Shown here piece after piece: positions 1 through 9,754 of a stretch of 64,000 nucleotides of DNA. Position numbers and translations under genes: made by a program. Position 1 is the first letter of the stretch; every line of letters starts with the position of its first letter. The stretch covers positions 62,001 to 126,000 of the forward strand of contig NZ_JAKWBE010000003.1 in assembly GCF_022513565.1 (NCBI RefSeq). Reading direction: 5' to 3'. The stretch comes from Streptomyces gilvus (lineage in GTDB: Bacteria > Actinomycetota > Actinomycetes > Streptomycetales > Streptomycetaceae). Under the pieces are notes generated by a model that saw only the letters and a list, made by a program, of their open reading frames with translations, had not been told where the DNA came from and made no database searches.

Positions 1-485
1 CGCTGACCGAGCGGCTGGGCCGTGAGGTGCGGGAGCGGTACGGGCTGCAGATCGTGGTGCACCCCCATGCCGACACGCACATCGACAGCGAGGAGAACGT
101 GGAGCGGTTCCTGTACGGGACCGACTCCTCGCTGGTCTCGCTGTGCCTGGACACCGGGCACTACGCGTACTGCGGCGGCGACAGCGTGAAGCTGATCGAG
201 ACGTACGGGGAGCGGATCGGGTACCTGCATCTGAAGCAGGTGGATCCGGAGATCCTGGCGGACGTACGGGCGAAGGGGACGCCGTTCGGGCCGGCCGTGG
301 CGCAGGGCGTCATGTGCGAACCGCCTGCCGGTGTGCCTGCGTTGGGGCCGGTGCTGGAGGCTGCGCAGAAGCTGGACGTCGACCTGTTCGCGATCGTCGA
401 GCAGGACATGTACCCGTGCGATCCGGACAAGCCGCTGCCGATCGCTCAGCGGACCCGGGCGTTTTTGAGGTCTTGCGGGGCGTAA
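1..485 (+). CDS. Sugar phosphate isomerase/epimerase (TIM barrel), 3' part
   Basis: The reading frame is open from base 3, so the gene starts upstream of the window and only its C-terminal ~160 residues are present. The sequence VVHPHADTHI, then LCLDTGHYAYCGGD and GYLHLKQVDP, are the metal-binding strands of the xylose-isomerase-like TIM-barrel superfamily (IolE and related sugar isomerases/epimerases/dehydratases). In that family the His, Asp and Glu residues on these strands hold a divalent cation. The C-terminal FAIVEQDMY gives the last metal-binding Glu. Substrate cannot be read from the fragment; an inositol-like or keto-sugar substrate is a reasonable guess because IolE-type proteins share this ending. 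Confidence 0.8.
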   Translation, partial: LTERLGREVRERYGLQIVVHPHADTHIDSEENVERFLYGTDSSLVSLCLDTGHYAYCGGDSVKLIETYGERIGYLHLKQVDPEILADVRAKGTPFGPAVAQGVMCEPPAGVPALGPVLEAAQKLDVDLFAIVEQDMYPCDPDKPLPIAQRTRAFLRSCGA

Positions 486-546
486 GGGTACGTAGGGGCG
501 CCTACTCGTCTGCCGGGAACGCTTCGTGAGCGGGTGCGGCTTCGTT

Positions 547-613
547 GTGGCTTGTCGCGCCCACGCGGCGGAGCCGCACATTGATACTGTTCCGCGCCCC
601 TTGGGGGGTTGCA
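547..613 (+). repeat. Dispersed GC-rich repeat, copy 1
   Basis: This ~67-bp element matches, in reverse orientation and over nearly its whole length, the segment at 9620-9686. It contains the internal inverted stretch CACGCGGCGGAGCCGCAC and the core CCGCGCCCCTTGGGG. A shortened relative lies at 3362-3396. It sits directly before the AraC-type gene and may contribute to its leader. Confidence 0.7.
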
Positions 614-623
614 GCATGGTGGG

Positions 624-1595
624 ATGACGAGTGCCGTGCAATCTCGGTCCGGACGCGGGCCCGGGGGAACCTGGGAGACCGTGCTGGCTCGGCCGCATCC
701 GGCGTTGCGGCCCGGGGTGATCAGTTATCGCGGGCTGAAGCTGGCCCTGGACCGGCCTCGGCGGCGGCTGGAGGTGCCGATCGGGGCCGCGACCCTGTTG
801 CTCGGGTTCGACGCGTCCGTGCGGATCACCCGGGCCGGGCGGCCGACGTCCACGCTCGTGTCGGTGTACTGCGGGCCCACGACCACGCCGGCCGTCGGCG
901 AGCACGGCGGGCGGTTGTCGGGGATCGAGGTGCTGCTGACGCCCTGGGCGGCGTTCACGCTGTTCGGGACCCCGCAGTACGAGCTGACGGACCGTACCGT
1001 CGATCCCGACGAGCTGCCGCATGTGCTGGGCACGCGCGCGGTGGGCGACCGGCGCAACACCGTCGGTGAACTGGCCGCCGCACTGGCCTCGTTGCCGACC
1101 TGGGAGGCCCGGTTCCGGCTGCTGGACGACGTCTTCGTCCGCTGGTCGCGGGCGGGGACGCCGAGTTCGGCGCGGGTGGTGCGGGCCTGGTCGGAGCTGG
1201 TGCGGACGGGCGGTGCGATGCCGGTACGGGACCTGGCCGACGACGTGGGCTGGAGCGTACGGCAGTTGGAGAACCGTTTCCGGGAGCAGATCGGGCTCGG
1301 GCCCAAGGTCGCGGCGCGGGTGCTGCGCCTGCAGCGGGCGCGGCGGCTGCTGGCGCAGGGGCGCGGGCAGGCGGAGACGGCGGCGATCTGCGGGTTCTAC
1401 GACCAGGCCCATCTCAGCGGCGAGTTCAGGGCGATGACCGGGTGCACACCGCGTGAGTTCACGACGGCCCGGGCACTGCCGCCGGTGTCGCAGCCCGGGG
1501 TGCCGACGGCCGACCGGATGACCGGCGAGGCGACGAGTCTGTTGCTGACGTCGGCCCGCAGTTCGGTTTTTTCCAAGACCGGCAGGGTCCGCTGA
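624..1595 (+). CDS. AraC family transcriptional regulator
   Basis: A 323-residue DNA-binding regulator. The C-terminal part (about residues 190-285) is a double helix-turn-helix AraC/XylS domain: VRDLADDVGWSVRQLENRF is the first HTH, and AAICGFYDQAHLSGEFR followed by GCTPREF is the second HTH with the usual closing motif. The N-terminal half (LGFDASVRI...LTPWAAFTLFG) resembles the DUF6597-type sensor domain found in many actinobacterial AraC proteins, with a ligand that is unknown. The ATG at 624 is chosen because an in-frame TTG at 609 adds only residues coded by the repeat upstream. It stands alone with no obvious target gene. Confidence 0.85.
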   Translation: MTSAVQSRSGRGPGGTWETVLARPHPALRPGVISYRGLKLALDRPRRRLEVPIGAATLLLGFDASVRITRAGRPTSTLVSVYCGPTTTPAVGEHGGRLSGIEVLLTPWAAFTLFGTPQYELTDRTVDPDELPHVLGTRAVGDRRNTVGELAAALASLPTWEARFRLLDDVFVRWSRAGTPSSARVVRAWSELVRTGGAMPVRDLADDVGWSVRQLENRFREQIGLGPKVAARVLRLQRARRLLAQGRGQAETAAICGFYDQAHLSGEFRAMTGCTPREFTTARALPPVSQPGVPTADRMTGEATSLLLTSARSSVFSKTGRVR

Positions 1596-1991
1596 CTGCA
1601 CGCTGATCGTCCGGCGGCCGGTCCTCGGGGGGAGATCACCGCCGACGGCACCCGCACAGGGGAAGCGGGGGAGCCGGTGGGCCGGGCCCGGCGCAGCGGA
1701 CCCGGCCCACCCTGCGCCGACCGCTCGCACGCGGCATGGAAAACCCCGTGAAGTCAACGCGCCGCGCCCGTGAGGCCGCGTATGCCTTTGCGGCACTCGT
1801 GTCACAAACACCCCCCTCGTGTCACACATGTCACGGGTTCGCGGGTCCCGCGTCACACCCCGAGCACAGGCCCTGACCCGTCCCGAGCCGTGTCGTTCAC
1901 GGGTCACAGGTTTGTGATCGCCAGCGCAGCGCCCGGCTCCCCCGACGGCCGCCCCCGGCCGCTCCGTGGTGCGCGCAGGGAGGTGCACCTC
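1596..1991. other. Intergenic stretch with repeated GTGTCAC boxes
   Basis: No convincing gene is seen here. The right half holds two direct copies of CTCGTGTCACA (1796-1806 and 1816-1826, exactly 20 bp apart, two helical turns) and further TGTCAC/GTCAC motifs to about 1910. They precede the small HTH gene and look like regulator binding sites, but no regulator can be assigned. Confidence 0.4.
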
Positions 1992-2192
1992 ATGACCGAC
2001 CGACGGCTCTGGTCGTACAAGGAGATCGCGGCGCACATCAAGGTGCAGCCGGACACCGTGCGTTCGTACCGCAAGCACGGGCTGCTGCCCCCGCCGGACC
2101 ACGTCGAGGGCGGCAAGCCCTTCTGGTACGCCGACACGGTCCGCGCCTGGGTCGCCTCCCGCCCCGGCAACCGGGGCCGCAAGGAAGCCTGA
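1992..2192 (+). CDS. Small MerR-like helix-turn-helix protein
   Basis: A 66-residue protein. LWSYKEIAAHIKVQPDTVRSYRKHGLLPPPD is a winged-HTH of the MerR/excisionase kind, followed by a wing (GGKPFWYADTVRAWVASRPG). There is no effector domain, so it binds DNA as a minimal regulator or Xis-like accessory factor. The ATG at 1992 has a GGGAGG ribosome site at the right distance (1978-1984). The reading frame stays open upstream to 1770, but that part is low-complexity intergenic sequence and carries the GTGTCAC boxes. It is not linked to a phage integrase here. Confidence 0.75.
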   Translation: MTDRRLWSYKEIAAHIKVQPDTVRSYRKHGLLPPPDHVEGGKPFWYADTVRAWVASRPGNRGRKEA

Positions 2193-2280
2193 CCACCCCT
2201 TGGGCACCACGCGGGCACCACCCGGGCCCCGCCACCCCCCGTGCGGCACACCGTGCTTCCCGGCCGGCAAGGAGCCGCGC

Positions 2281-3324
2281 TCAGCTCCACGGTTCGATGA
2301 CCGTCACCCCCGCTCCCGGTGCCGTCCCCATCGCCGTCAGGGCGGCCGGGGTCGCGTCCAGGCCGATGGTGGAGGTGACCAGGAGGTCGGGCCGAAGGAC
2401 GCCCGCGCGGACCAGTTCCAGCATCGGCGGGTAGGTGTGCGCGGCCATGCCGTGGCTGCCGAGGAGTTCCAGTTCCAGGGCGATGGCGCGGGCCATGGGG
2501 ACCGGGGTCGTGCCGTCCGGGGAGGGCAGCAGGCCCACCTGGACGTGGCGTCCGCGGCGGCGCAGGCCGTTCACCGACGCCGCGCAGGTCGCCGGCGAGC
2601 CGAGGGCGTCCAGGGAGAGGTGTGCGCCGCCGCCGGTCAGGTCGCGGATCGCCGCCGCCGTGTCCGGCACGCGCGTGGCGTCCACCACGTCCGCCGCCCC
2701 GAACTTCCGCGCCAGGTCCAGCGCCGCCGGTGACACGTCGACGGCGACCACCCGGGCGCCGGATGCCGCCGCGATCATCACCGCGGACAGCCCCACGCCA
2801 CCGCAGCCGTGCACCGCGACCCACTCCCCCGCGGCGACCCGGCCCTGCTGCACCACCGCCCGGAACGCCGTCGCGAACCGGCAGCCGAGCGCTGCCGCCG
2901 TGGCGAACGACAGCTCCCGCGGCACGGCCACCAGGTTCACGTCCGCGTGGTCCAGCGCCACGTACTGGGCGAAGGAGCCCCAGTGCGTGAAGCCGGGCTG
3001 GGTCTGCCGCTCGCAGACCTGCTGGTCGCCCGCCGCGCATGCGCCGCAGGTTCCGCAGGCGCACACGAAGGGGACGGTGACACGGTCGCCGGGGCGCCAG
3101 TTGCTCACGCGGGCGCCGACGGACTCGACGACGCCGGCGAGTTCATGGCCCGGGACGTGCGGGAGGGTGATGTCCGGGTCGTGGCCCTGCCAGCCGTGCC
3201 AGTCGCTGCGGCAGAGGCCGGTGGCTTCCACGCGGACGGTCACTCCGTGGGGCGCCGGGTGGGGGTCGGGGACTTCACGCACCTCCGGGGGTTCACCGTA
3301 TTGCTCGAAGACCACCGCTCGCAT
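2281..3324 (-). CDS. Zinc-dependent alcohol dehydrogenase (MDR family)
   Basis: A 347-residue medium-chain dehydrogenase. The catalytic zinc ligands are C38 and the pair H60-E61 in PGHELAG. The structural zinc loop has four cysteines (C90, C93, C96, C104). The Rossmann nucleotide-binding site follows as [27 protein letters not shown], in which Asp at the end of the second strand favours NAD. The start is the ATG at 3324, preceded by GAGGGGATGGC. The 3' end of the MMPL gene (stop at 3293) runs into the first codons, so translation of the two may be coupled. The likely role is oxidation or reduction of an alcohol/aldehyde; the substrate is not evident. Confidence 0.9.
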   Translation of the reverse strand: MRAVVFEQYGEPPEVREVPDPHPAPHGVTVRVEATGLCRSDWHGWQGHDPDITLPHVPGHELAGVVESVGARVSNWRPGDRVTVPFVCACGTCGACAAGDQQVCERQTQPGFTHWGSFAQYVALDHADVNLVAVPRELSFATAAALGCRFATAFRAVVQQGRVAAGEWVAVHGCGGVGLSAVMIAAASGARVVAVDVSPAALDLARKFGAADVVDATRVPDTAAAIRDLTGGGAHLSLDALGSPATCAASVNGLRRRGRHVQVGLLPSPDGTTPVPMARAIALELELLGSHGMAAHTYPPMLELVRAGVLRPDLLVTSTIGLDATPAALTAMGTAPGAGVTVIEPWS

Positions 3325-5569
3325 CTGCCATCCCCTCGCCGTCGTTCTCTGCGGGTCCATCGTGGCTGGTCGCACCGTTACCCGCGCCCCTGGGGGGCGC
3401 GCTCGGAGCACCCTCGCTCAGGCCGAACCGTGCGTGGAGCCTCCGCAGTGGCTTCGGCGCCCACCAAGTGGCGGCCCCCGTCAGTCTCATCACCGCCGGT
3501 ACCAGCAGGCTGCGGACGATCATCGCGTCCATCAGGACCGCCAGTGCGATGCCGAGGCCGAGCATCTTGGTGTTGGTGACGCGGGAGGTGCCGATGGCCA
3601 CCATCACCACGGCCAGGATCACCGCCGCCGCCGTGATCAAGCCGCCGGTGCGCTGCAGGCCGTGGCGGACCGCCGCGTTGTGGTCGCCCGTTCTGTCGTA
3701 CTCCTCCTTGATGCGGGAGAGCAGGAAGACGCCGTAGTCCATGGAGAGGCCGAAGGCCACGCAGAACATCAGGACCGGGAGGGTCGTCTCGATGGAGCCG
3801 GGGCTGGTGAAGCCGAGCAGGCCCGAGAGGTGGCCGTCCTGGAAGACCCAGACCACCGCGCCGAACATCGCCGTCAGGCTGAGCGCGTTGAGCAGCACGG
3901 CCTGGACGGGTATCAGCACGCTGCCGGTCAGGAGGAAGACCAGGAGCAGGGTGACGACCGCGATGACGGCGGCGGCCCATGGCAGGCGCTCGGCTATGGC
4001 GTGCTTGGAGTCGACCAGTACGGCCGCCGTGCCGGTCACCTTGGTGGCGAACGGGGCGTCCGCGGCACGTACCTGACCGACCAGACGCTGGGCCGTGTCG
4101 TCCACGGCCTCGCCCTTCGGCAGCACCGTGAAGTACGCGGAGTCGCCCCTCACCAGCGGGCCGTCCACCCGCAGCACACCGGGAAGACCGGCGATCCGGT
4201 CCTTGTACGCGGCGTACTGCGCTTTCGTCGCCCTGCCTTCCGCGAGCACTTCCAGGCCGCCTCCGGGGTTGCCGGGGAAGCCGTCGCGGATGTGCTGCTG
4301 GACGATGTGCGACTCGGCGGTCGAGGGGAGCTGGCGGTCGTCCGCGGTGCCGAACTTCACGCCGAGGAAGGGCAGTCCGAGCAGGACCAGCACGGCCGTC
4401 GTCGCCAGGGCGAAGAACGGCGCCCGGCGCATCACCAGGGCCGCCGTGCGCGCCCAGGCGGTGCCCTCCTCGCCGGAGGTCCTGGCCGGGCGTCCGCGCC
4501 GGAACACCGTGCGCAGGTCGAGGGAGTTGACGCGGTGGCCGAGCAGCAGGAGGGCCGCCGGGAGCAGGATCAGGGCGGCCGCAGCGGCCAGCAGGACCAC
4601 CGCCATCCCGGCGTAGGCGAAGGACCGCAGGAAGTACTGCGGGAAGACCAGCATCGCGGCGAGGGAGACGGCGACCGTGAGGGCCGAGAAGAGGACCGTG
4701 CGGCCGGCGGTGCGCAGGGTGGTGGCGACGGCCGTGGGCGGCTCGGCCCCGGTGGACAGTTCCTCCCGGAAGCGGCGGACGATGAACAGGGCGTAGTCGA
4801 TGGCGAGGCCCAGGCCGAGGGCCGTGGTGAGGTTCAGGGCGAAGACGGAGACGTCCGTGAACTCCGTCAGGCCGCGCAGCACCGCGTTCGTGCCGAGGAT
4901 CGCCACGATGCCGATGCCCAGCGGCAGCAGCGCCGCGATCGCCGAGCCGAAGACCATCACCAGCAGCACGAGCGTGACCGGCAGGGCGATCATCTCGGCG
5001 CGGGCGAGGTCCTCCTTGATGATCGTCTGCATCTCGCCGCGCACCGCGACCATGCCGCCGACCTTGACCTGGACCGGGCCGTGCGTGCCGCGGTAGTGGG
5101 GCGCCATGCGCTCCAGGGTGTCGCTCGCCGTCTTCTCGTCGCCGCTGATGTGCGCGGCGATCAGCGCCTCGTGACCGTCCTCGGATCGCAGCGCGGGTGA
5201 CTTGGTCTGCCAGTACGAGCCGACGCCGATGACGCCCTTCTCGGCGGCGAGGCGGGTGGCGAGGCGCTGTGCCTCGGCGGCGACGGCGGGGGCGTCCACC
5301 GAGGCGCCGCCCGAGTCGACAAGGAGCAGGAGGTTGGGCTGGGAGTCCGGGAACTCGCGCTCCAGGGCCTTGGTCGCATAGGTCGACTGGGCGGCCGGGT
5401 CCTCCCAGCCGCCGCTGCCCAGCCGGTCGGCGACCCCGCTGCCGGCGAGCACGGCGAGGGCGGTGATCACCAACGCGACCAGCAGTGACAGCCGCGGTCG
5501 GGCGGTCACGAACCGGGTCCACCCGCCGGGCCGGGGTGGACTGCTGGGTTCGTTGTCGACTTCGGTCAT
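3293..5569 (-). CDS. MMPL family membrane transporter
   Basis: A 758-residue RND-type exporter of the MMPL family with the typical two repeats. Each repeat is one N-terminal membrane segment, a large extracellular loop, then five clustered membrane segments (first cluster around residues 195-330, second around 520-690). Signature segments [17 protein letters not shown] and [18 protein letters not shown] carry the two intramembrane Asp-Tyr proton-relay pairs. MMPL proteins export lipids, siderophores or antibiotics with the proton-motive force. The gene is divergent from a TetR regulator and flanks a mirrored operator, which suggests drug- or lipid-induced expression. The last ~25 residues are hydrophilic and coded by a dispersed repeat (3362-3396), so the C-terminus is probably a recent extension. 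Confidence 0.93.
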   Translation of the reverse strand: MTEVDNEPSSPPRPGGWTRFVTARPRLSLLVALVITALAVLAGSGVADRLGSGGWEDPAAQSTYATKALEREFPDSQPNLLLLVDSGGASVDAPAVAAEAQRLATRLAAEKGVIGVGSYWQTKSPALRSEDGHEALIAAHISGDEKTASDTLERMAPHYRGTHGPVQVKVGGMVAVRGEMQTIIKEDLARAEMIALPVTLVLLVMVFGSAIAALLPLGIGIVAILGTNAVLRGLTEFTDVSVFALNLTTALGLGLAIDYALFIVRRFREELSTGAEPPTAVATTLRTAGRTVLFSALTVAVSLAAMLVFPQYFLRSFAYAGMAVVLLAAAAALILLPAALLLLGHRVNSLDLRTVFRRGRPARTSGEEGTAWARTAALVMRRAPFFALATTAVLVLLGLPFLGVKFGTADDRQLPSTAESHIVQQHIRDGFPGNPGGGLEVLAEGRATKAQYAAYKDRIAGLPGVLRVDGPLVRGDSAYFTVLPKGEAVDDTAQRLVGQVRAADAPFATKVTGTAAVLVDSKHAIAERLPWAAAVIAVVTLLLVFLLTGSVLIPVQAVLLNALSLTAMFGAVVWVFQDGHLSGLLGFTSPGSIETTLPVLMFCVAFGLSMDYGVFLLSRIKEEYDRTGDHNAAVRHGLQRTGGLITAAAVILAVVMVAIGTSRVTNTKMLGLGIALAVLMDAMIVRSLLVPAVMRLTGAATWWAPKPLRRLHARFGLSEGAPSAPPRGAGNGATSHDGPAENDGEGMADASGGLRAIR

Positions 5570-5604
5570 GGTGCGGTGTCCCCTTCACCGTGGAAACCGT
5601 AAAC

Positions 5605-5672
5605 TGACAAACACGAGAGATCGCTCGCATTTGATCCACCCCCAGAATGCGAGCGACCGCTCGTGTTTGTCA
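5605..5672. promoter_or_regulatory. Mirrored TetR-type operator pair
   Basis: Two 26-bp arms (5605-5630 and 5647-5672) are inverted copies of each other with two mismatches, and each arm contains its own palindrome of the type CGAGNGNTCGCTCG. The block fills the gap between the divergent MMPL and TetR genes, overlapping where both promoters must lie. TetR-family regulators bind such sites and usually repress both directions. I infer that the gene at 5701 binds here. Confidence 0.75.
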
Positions 5673-5700
5673 ATCGTGTTCGGAGAGCTGGGGATAACGC

Positions 5701-6369
5701 GTGCCCGACAACCAGCAGAAGGAGCAGCCGCGCCGCCGTCAGGCCCGCGGGGAGCGCCGGGTGGCCCAGCTCCTCGAAGCGGCTGCGACCGTGTTCGTCA
5801 CGACCGGCTACACGGCGGCCAGCACCAACGCCATCGCCCGCGAGGCCGGCGTCTCGCCCGGCACGCTCTACCAGTTCTTCCCGAACAAGGAAGCGATCGC
5901 GATCGAGCTGGGCGACCGGCTGATGCACGAGATGCGGGAGACCTACGGCGAGGCGCTCGCCCCGATAGACCCGGCGACCCCACTGGAGCAGGCGGTCGGC
6001 GCCGCCGTCGACCGGTTCATCGCGTTCAACTGCGACCACCCGGTCTTCTTCGCGCTGATGCACGGCCCGGACGTGCCCGGCCGGATCGCCGAGGAGCACG
6101 ACGTGCTGCACGCGACCCTGCTCGGACGGATCGAGGGACTGCTCGGCAGCTTCCTGCCCGACGCCCCCGCCGCCGATCTCACCCGCACCGCGCAGGTCTG
6201 CTTCGGGATGTACAAGGCGGGGCTCGAGCTGGTCCTGGCCCACGAGGGCGCCGAGCGCGACGCGTACACCCGGGAGATCAAGAACGTCCTGATCCGCTAT
6301 CTCGAGCCACTGGTGGGCGACCGGCTGGGCCGAACCGCGGGCGGCTCCTCGTCGATTCATACCCCCTAG
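5701..6369 (+). CDS. TetR family transcriptional regulator
   Basis: A 222-residue repressor starting at GTG 5701. The N-terminal HTH is complete (about residues 15-62: RVAQLLEAAATVFVTTGY, then TNAIAREAGVSPGTLYQFFPNKEAI). The C-terminal domain is TetR_C-like, helical and ligand-binding. It is transcribed away from the MMPL exporter, and the operator between them fits autoregulation plus control of the exporter. The last codons overlap the CsoR-type operator of the copper genes downstream. Confidence 0.9.
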   Translation: MPDNQQKEQPRRRQARGERRVAQLLEAAATVFVTTGYTAASTNAIAREAGVSPGTLYQFFPNKEAIAIELGDRLMHEMRETYGEALAPIDPATPLEQAVGAAVDRFIAFNCDHPVFFALMHGPDVPGRIAEEHDVLHATLLGRIEGLLGSFLPDAPAADLTRTAQVCFGMYKAGLELVLAHEGAERDAYTREIKNVLIRYLEPLVGDRLGRTAGGSSSIHTP

Positions 6370-6375
6370 GGGTAT
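6359..6375. promoter_or_regulatory. CsoR-type copper operator
   Basis: The 17-bp near-palindrome ATACCCCCTAGGGGTAT matches the known actinobacterial CsoR operator shape (TACCC, 4-5 bp, GGGTA). It lies 67 bp before the copZ start and overlaps the stop codon of the TetR gene. CsoR releases this site when it binds Cu(I), so copZ-copA should be copper-induced. No csoR gene is in the window. Confidence 0.85.
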
Positions 6376-6441
6376 AGTGTGAGTGGTAGGGGCCCCACCG
6401 TGGGTCCCGCAGGCCCCACACGCCTCGACGAGGAGAACGAC

Positions 6442-6681
6442 ATGACCGCACAGTCCGACACCCAGGGTTCCGTCACCACCGTCTACAAGGTGAGCGGGAT
6501 GAGCTGCGGACACTGCGAGGGCTCCGTCTCCAGCGAGATCTCGGAGCTCCCCGGTGTCACCTCGGTCAAGGCCGTCGCCTCGGCCGGCGAGGTCACCGTC
6601 GTCTCCGCGGCCCCGCTCGACGAGGCCGCGGTGCGCGCCGCGGTGGACGAGGCCGGTTTCGAGCTCGTCGGCCAGGCCTGA
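6442..6681 (+). CDS. copZ: Copper chaperone CopZ (heavy-metal-associated domain)
   Basis: A 79-residue single HMA domain. The metal-binding motif GMSCGHC places the two cysteines at C22 and C25, and the ferredoxin-like fold continues to AVDEAGFELV. CopZ proteins carry Cu(I) in the cytoplasm and hand it to the P-type ATPase encoded next. The ATG at 6442 follows GAGGAGAACGAC, a good ribosome site. It is under the CsoR-type operator at 6359. Confidence 0.9.
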   Translation: MTAQSDTQGSVTTVYKVSGMSCGHCEGSVSSEISELPGVTSVKAVASAGEVTVVSAAPLDEAAVRAAVDEAGFELVGQA

Positions 6682-6775
6682 GCGGCCGCCCCTTACCGTT
6701 CTGTTCTCCGACCGGGCCGCGCCGACCAGCTGATACTGGCTCCGCGTGGTCCGGTCCGATGTCTGGAGTCCGGAC

Positions 6776-9031
6776 ATGACCAGTACGCCCACCGAGACAC
6801 CCCCGGCCGACGCGGCGGAGGTCGAGCTGCTGATCGGCGGCATGACCTGCGCCTCCTGCGCGGCCCGCGTCGAGAAGAAGCTCAACCGCATGGACGGGGT
6901 CACCGCCACGGTGAACTTCGCGACGGAGAAGGCCAAGGTCAGCTATCCCGCCGGCATCCAGGTCGCCGACCTGATCGCCACCGTCGTCAAGACCGGCTAC
7001 ACCGCCGAGGAGCCCGCGCCGCCGCAGCCCGTCGAGCCCGTCGAGCCAGTCGAGGGGGAGCCGCAGGCCGCCGAGGACGATCCCGAACTCGCCTCCCTGC
7101 GTCAGCGCCTCACCGTCTCCGCCCTGCTCGCGGCCCCTGTCGTCGCGCTGTCGATGATCCCCGCCCTGCAGTTCGACAACTGGCAGTGGCTGGCGCTCAC
7201 CCTCGCCGCCCCCGTCGTCGTCTGGGGCGGTCTGCCCTTCCACCGGGCCGCCTGGACGAACCTCCGGCACGGCGCCGCGACCATGGACACGCTGGTCGCG
7301 GTGGGCACGCTGGCGGCGTTCGGCTGGTCCCTGTGGGCGCTGTTCTTCGACGACGCGGGCATGACCGGCATGCACGACGAGTTCCGGTTCAGCGTCTCGC
7401 GCACCGACGGAGCCTCCACGATCTACCTGGAGGTGGCCGCCGGAGTCGTCGCGCTCATCCTGCTGGGCCGCTATCTGGAGGCCCGCGCCAAGCGGCGCTC
7501 GGGGGCCGCGCTCAGGGCGCTGATGGAACTGGGCGCCAAGGACGTGTCCGTGCTGCGCGACGGGCGCGAGGTGCGCGTCCCGGTGTCCCGGCTGGCCGTG
7601 GGGGATCGTTTCGTCGTACGCCCCGGGGAGAAGATCGCGACCGACGGCACCGTCGTCGAGGGCGCCTCCGCGGTGGACGCGTCCATGCTGACCGGAGAAT
7701 CCGTGCCGGTGGACGTCGGCGTCGGCGACACGGTCACCGGGGCCACGGTCAACGCCGGCGGACGGCTGGTCGTCGAGGCCACGCGCGTGGGCGCGGACAC
7801 CCAGCTCGCGCGGATGGCGCGGCTGGTGGAGGACGCGCAGAACGGCAAGGCTCAGGTGCAGCGGCTCGCCGACCGGATCTCGGCGGTCTTCGTGCCAGCC
7901 GTCATCCTCATCGCCCTCGTCACCTTCGGGACCTGGCTCGGCGTCACCGGCGACACCGCCGCCGCGTTCACGGCGGCCGTCGCGGTCCTGATCATCGCCT
8001 GCCCGTGCGCGCTGGGCCTGGCCACTCCGACCGCGCTGATGGTCGGCACGGGGCGTGGCGCCCAGCTCGGCATCCTGATCAAGGGCCCCGAGGTGCTGGA
8101 GTCCACGCGCCGCGTCGACACGGTCGTGCTCGACAAGACCGGCACGGTCACCACGGGCCGGATGACCCTCCAGGAGGTGTACGCCGCCGACGGCACCGAC
8201 GAGAAGGAGGTGCTGCGACTGGCGGGCGCCGTCGAGCACGCCTCCGAGCACCCGGTCGCCCGCGCCGTCGCCACGGGCGCCGAGGAGCGGCTCGGACGGC
8301 TGCCGGAGGTCGACGGCTTCGAGAACGTGCCGGGCCGGGGCGTCCGCGGCCGTGTGGACGGCCGTGACGTGGCCGTGGGGCGCCTCCACGACGCCCTGCC
8401 GCCGGAGCTGGCCCGCGCCCGGGACGAGGCCGAGAGGGGCGGTCGTACGGCCGTCGTGGTCGGCTGGGACGGGGTGGCACGTGGTGTCGTGGCCGTCGCC
8501 GACGCGGTGAAGCCGACCAGCGCCGAGGCGGTGCGCGGGCTGCGCGCGCTGGGCCTGACGCCGGTGCTGCTGACCGGGGACAACCGGACGGTGGCCGAGG
8601 CGGTGGCCCGGGAGGTCGGGATCGAGCAGGTGATCGCGGAGGTCCTGCCCGAGGACAAGGTGGCCGCCGTACACCGGCTGCAGGACGAGGGACGGGTCGT
8701 CGCGATGGTCGGCGACGGCGTCAACGACGCGGCCGCGCTCGCCGCCGCCGATCTGGGCCTGGCGATGGGCACCGGGACGGACGCGGCGATCGAGGCGGGC
8801 GACCTGACGCTGGTGCGCGGTGATCTGCGGGTGGCCGCGGACGCGATCCGGCTGTCGCGCAGGACGCTGTCCACGATCAAGGGAAACCTCGTATGGGCGT
8901 TCGGGTACAACGTCGCCGCGCTGCCGCTGGCCGCCGCGGGGCTGCTGAACCCGATGATCGCCGGGGCCGCGATGGCCTTCTCATCCGTCTTCGTGGTCAC
9001 CAACAGTCTCAGATTGCGGACGTTCCACTGA
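6776..9031 (+). CDS. copA: Copper-translocating P1B-type ATPase CopA
   Basis: A 751-residue heavy-metal P-type ATPase that exports Cu(I) from the cytoplasm using ATP. The order is one N-terminal HMA domain (C25 and C28 in GMTCASC), membrane helices, actuator domain with TGES, the transmembrane metal site CPC (C409-P410-C411), the phosphorylated Asp453 in DKTGTVT, the nucleotide-binding SEHPVA motif, and the hinge [11 protein letters not shown]-terminal helices with [15 protein letters not shown] and [15 protein letters not shown] mark the Cu(I) subgroup. It lies 94 bp after copZ in the same direction and probably shares its promoter. Confidence 0.95.
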   Translation: MTSTPTETPPADAAEVELLIGGMTCASCAARVEKKLNRMDGVTATVNFATEKAKVSYPAGIQVADLIATVVKTGYTAEEPAPPQPVEPVEPVEGEPQAAEDDPELASLRQRLTVSALLAAPVVALSMIPALQFDNWQWLALTLAAPVVVWGGLPFHRAAWTNLRHGAATMDTLVAVGTLAAFGWSLWALFFDDAGMTGMHDEFRFSVSRTDGASTIYLEVAAGVVALILLGRYLEARAKRRSGAALRALMELGAKDVSVLRDGREVRVPVSRLAVGDRFVVRPGEKIATDGTVVEGASAVDASMLTGESVPVDVGVGDTVTGATVNAGGRLVVEATRVGADTQLARMARLVEDAQNGKAQVQRLADRISAVFVPAVILIALVTFGTWLGVTGDTAAAFTAAVAVLIIACPCALGLATPTALMVGTGRGAQLGILIKGPEVLESTRRVDTVVLDKTGTVTTGRMTLQEVYAADGTDEKEVLRLAGAVEHASEHPVARAVATGAEERLGRLPEVDGFENVPGRGVRGRVDGRDVAVGRLHDALPPELARARDEAERGGRTAVVVGWDGVARGVVAVADAVKPTSAEAVRGLRALGLTPVLLTGDNRTVAEAVAREVGIEQVIAEVLPEDKVAAVHRLQDEGRVVAMVGDGVNDAAALAAADLGLAMGTGTDAAIEAGDLTLVRGDLRVAADAIRLSRRTLSTIKGNLVWAFGYNVAALPLAAAGLLNPMIAGAAMAFSSVFVVTNSLRLRTFH

Positions 9032-9534
9032 ACTCCGGCCAAGTTACTGCCGGTTACGGGCACCTGAAGTAAGAGCACCCCTAGAGTCCGGCGCTGGGCT
9101 CACATAAGCTCTTCACAAGGCTCGCGCATCATCCTTACGCTGGGGTCCCGATCAACGCGTCGGGGCTCTTGCGTATCAAACGGACAAATGCAAGAGACGC
9201 AGATCACAGTGATGTGAACGTAACCATCGAAGGGGTTCGAAGGTCTAAGTTGGCGATGTCGGAGAGCGTCTTGGGGGGCGCGAACCGGCATCTGGAGTCG
9301 TCTTGGGGGACTTCTCCAGAGATGCGTTGCCGGGGCACGTACTTCGGGAAGCTTTGAGCGGCCCTCCCGAGCGTGCGTTGTCCCGGCAGACCGCACACAT
9401 CACCCATGAGTACGACGAGTTTTGCTCGTTCTGCTCAACCGCAGTACCAGCAGTACCGAAAGAACAGCGAATTCAGGCGCTGGTCTCTCAGGCGCCCGGC
9501 CGGATCCCGTGGGGGGAATCCGCACCGGGACATG
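9032..9534 (+). other. Intergenic stretch, probable unassigned transcript
   Basis: About 500 bp with no gene I recognise, ending in a strong plus-strand terminator (9535-9595). The base composition is lower in GC than the flanks around 9150-9260. Several short overlapping open frames exist, for example a start at 9259 (gene-like start ATGTCGGAG) and one at 9403, but none has third-position codon bias like its neighbours. A small RNA, a short peptide or a leader is possible. Confidence 0.35.
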
Positions 9535-9595
9535 GGAAGGCGCCCTGGTCGTCGGCCCGTGGGGGGACCGCCGCCAGGGCGCCTTCCGCTTTTTG
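9535..9595 (+). terminator. Rho-independent terminator, plus strand
   Basis: A perfect 14-bp stem (9535-9548 with 9574-9587, GGAAGGCGCCCTGG and its complement) is followed by GCTTTTTGC. The T run is on the plus strand, so it ends rightward transcription from the unassigned region. It can also slow transcription coming from citrate synthase on the other strand. Confidence 0.85.
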
Positions 9596-9619
9596 CTTCA
9601 CCTACTGAGGTACGCCCGG

Positions 9620-9686
9620 TGCAACAGCCCAGGGGCGCGGGACTGTATCGATGTGCGACTCCGCCGCGTGGGCGGCGACCGACCAC
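9620..9686 (-). repeat. Dispersed GC-rich repeat, copy 2
   Basis: Reverse-orientation copy of the element at 547-613, with the same inner CACGCGGCGGAG core and the same CCGCGCCCCT segment. It lies between the terminator and the 3' end of citrate synthase. Confidence 0.7.
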
Positions 9687-9754
9687 AGCCGGCCCGCAGC
9701 CGCCCACGCTCCTTCAGTACCGAGCTCCTGGGCGATCGGCGCCCGCCGGAGGCG

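Noticed and set aside
2435..5200. A 921-codon open frame opposite the MMPL gene
   Set aside because: Same reason: shadow of GC codon bias, no recognisable domain, and MMPL motifs are on the other strand.
9303..9608. A possible small protein with CSFCS motif before the terminator
   Set aside because: Runs through the terminator, lacks codon bias and a ribosome site; kept only as part of the unassigned transcript.
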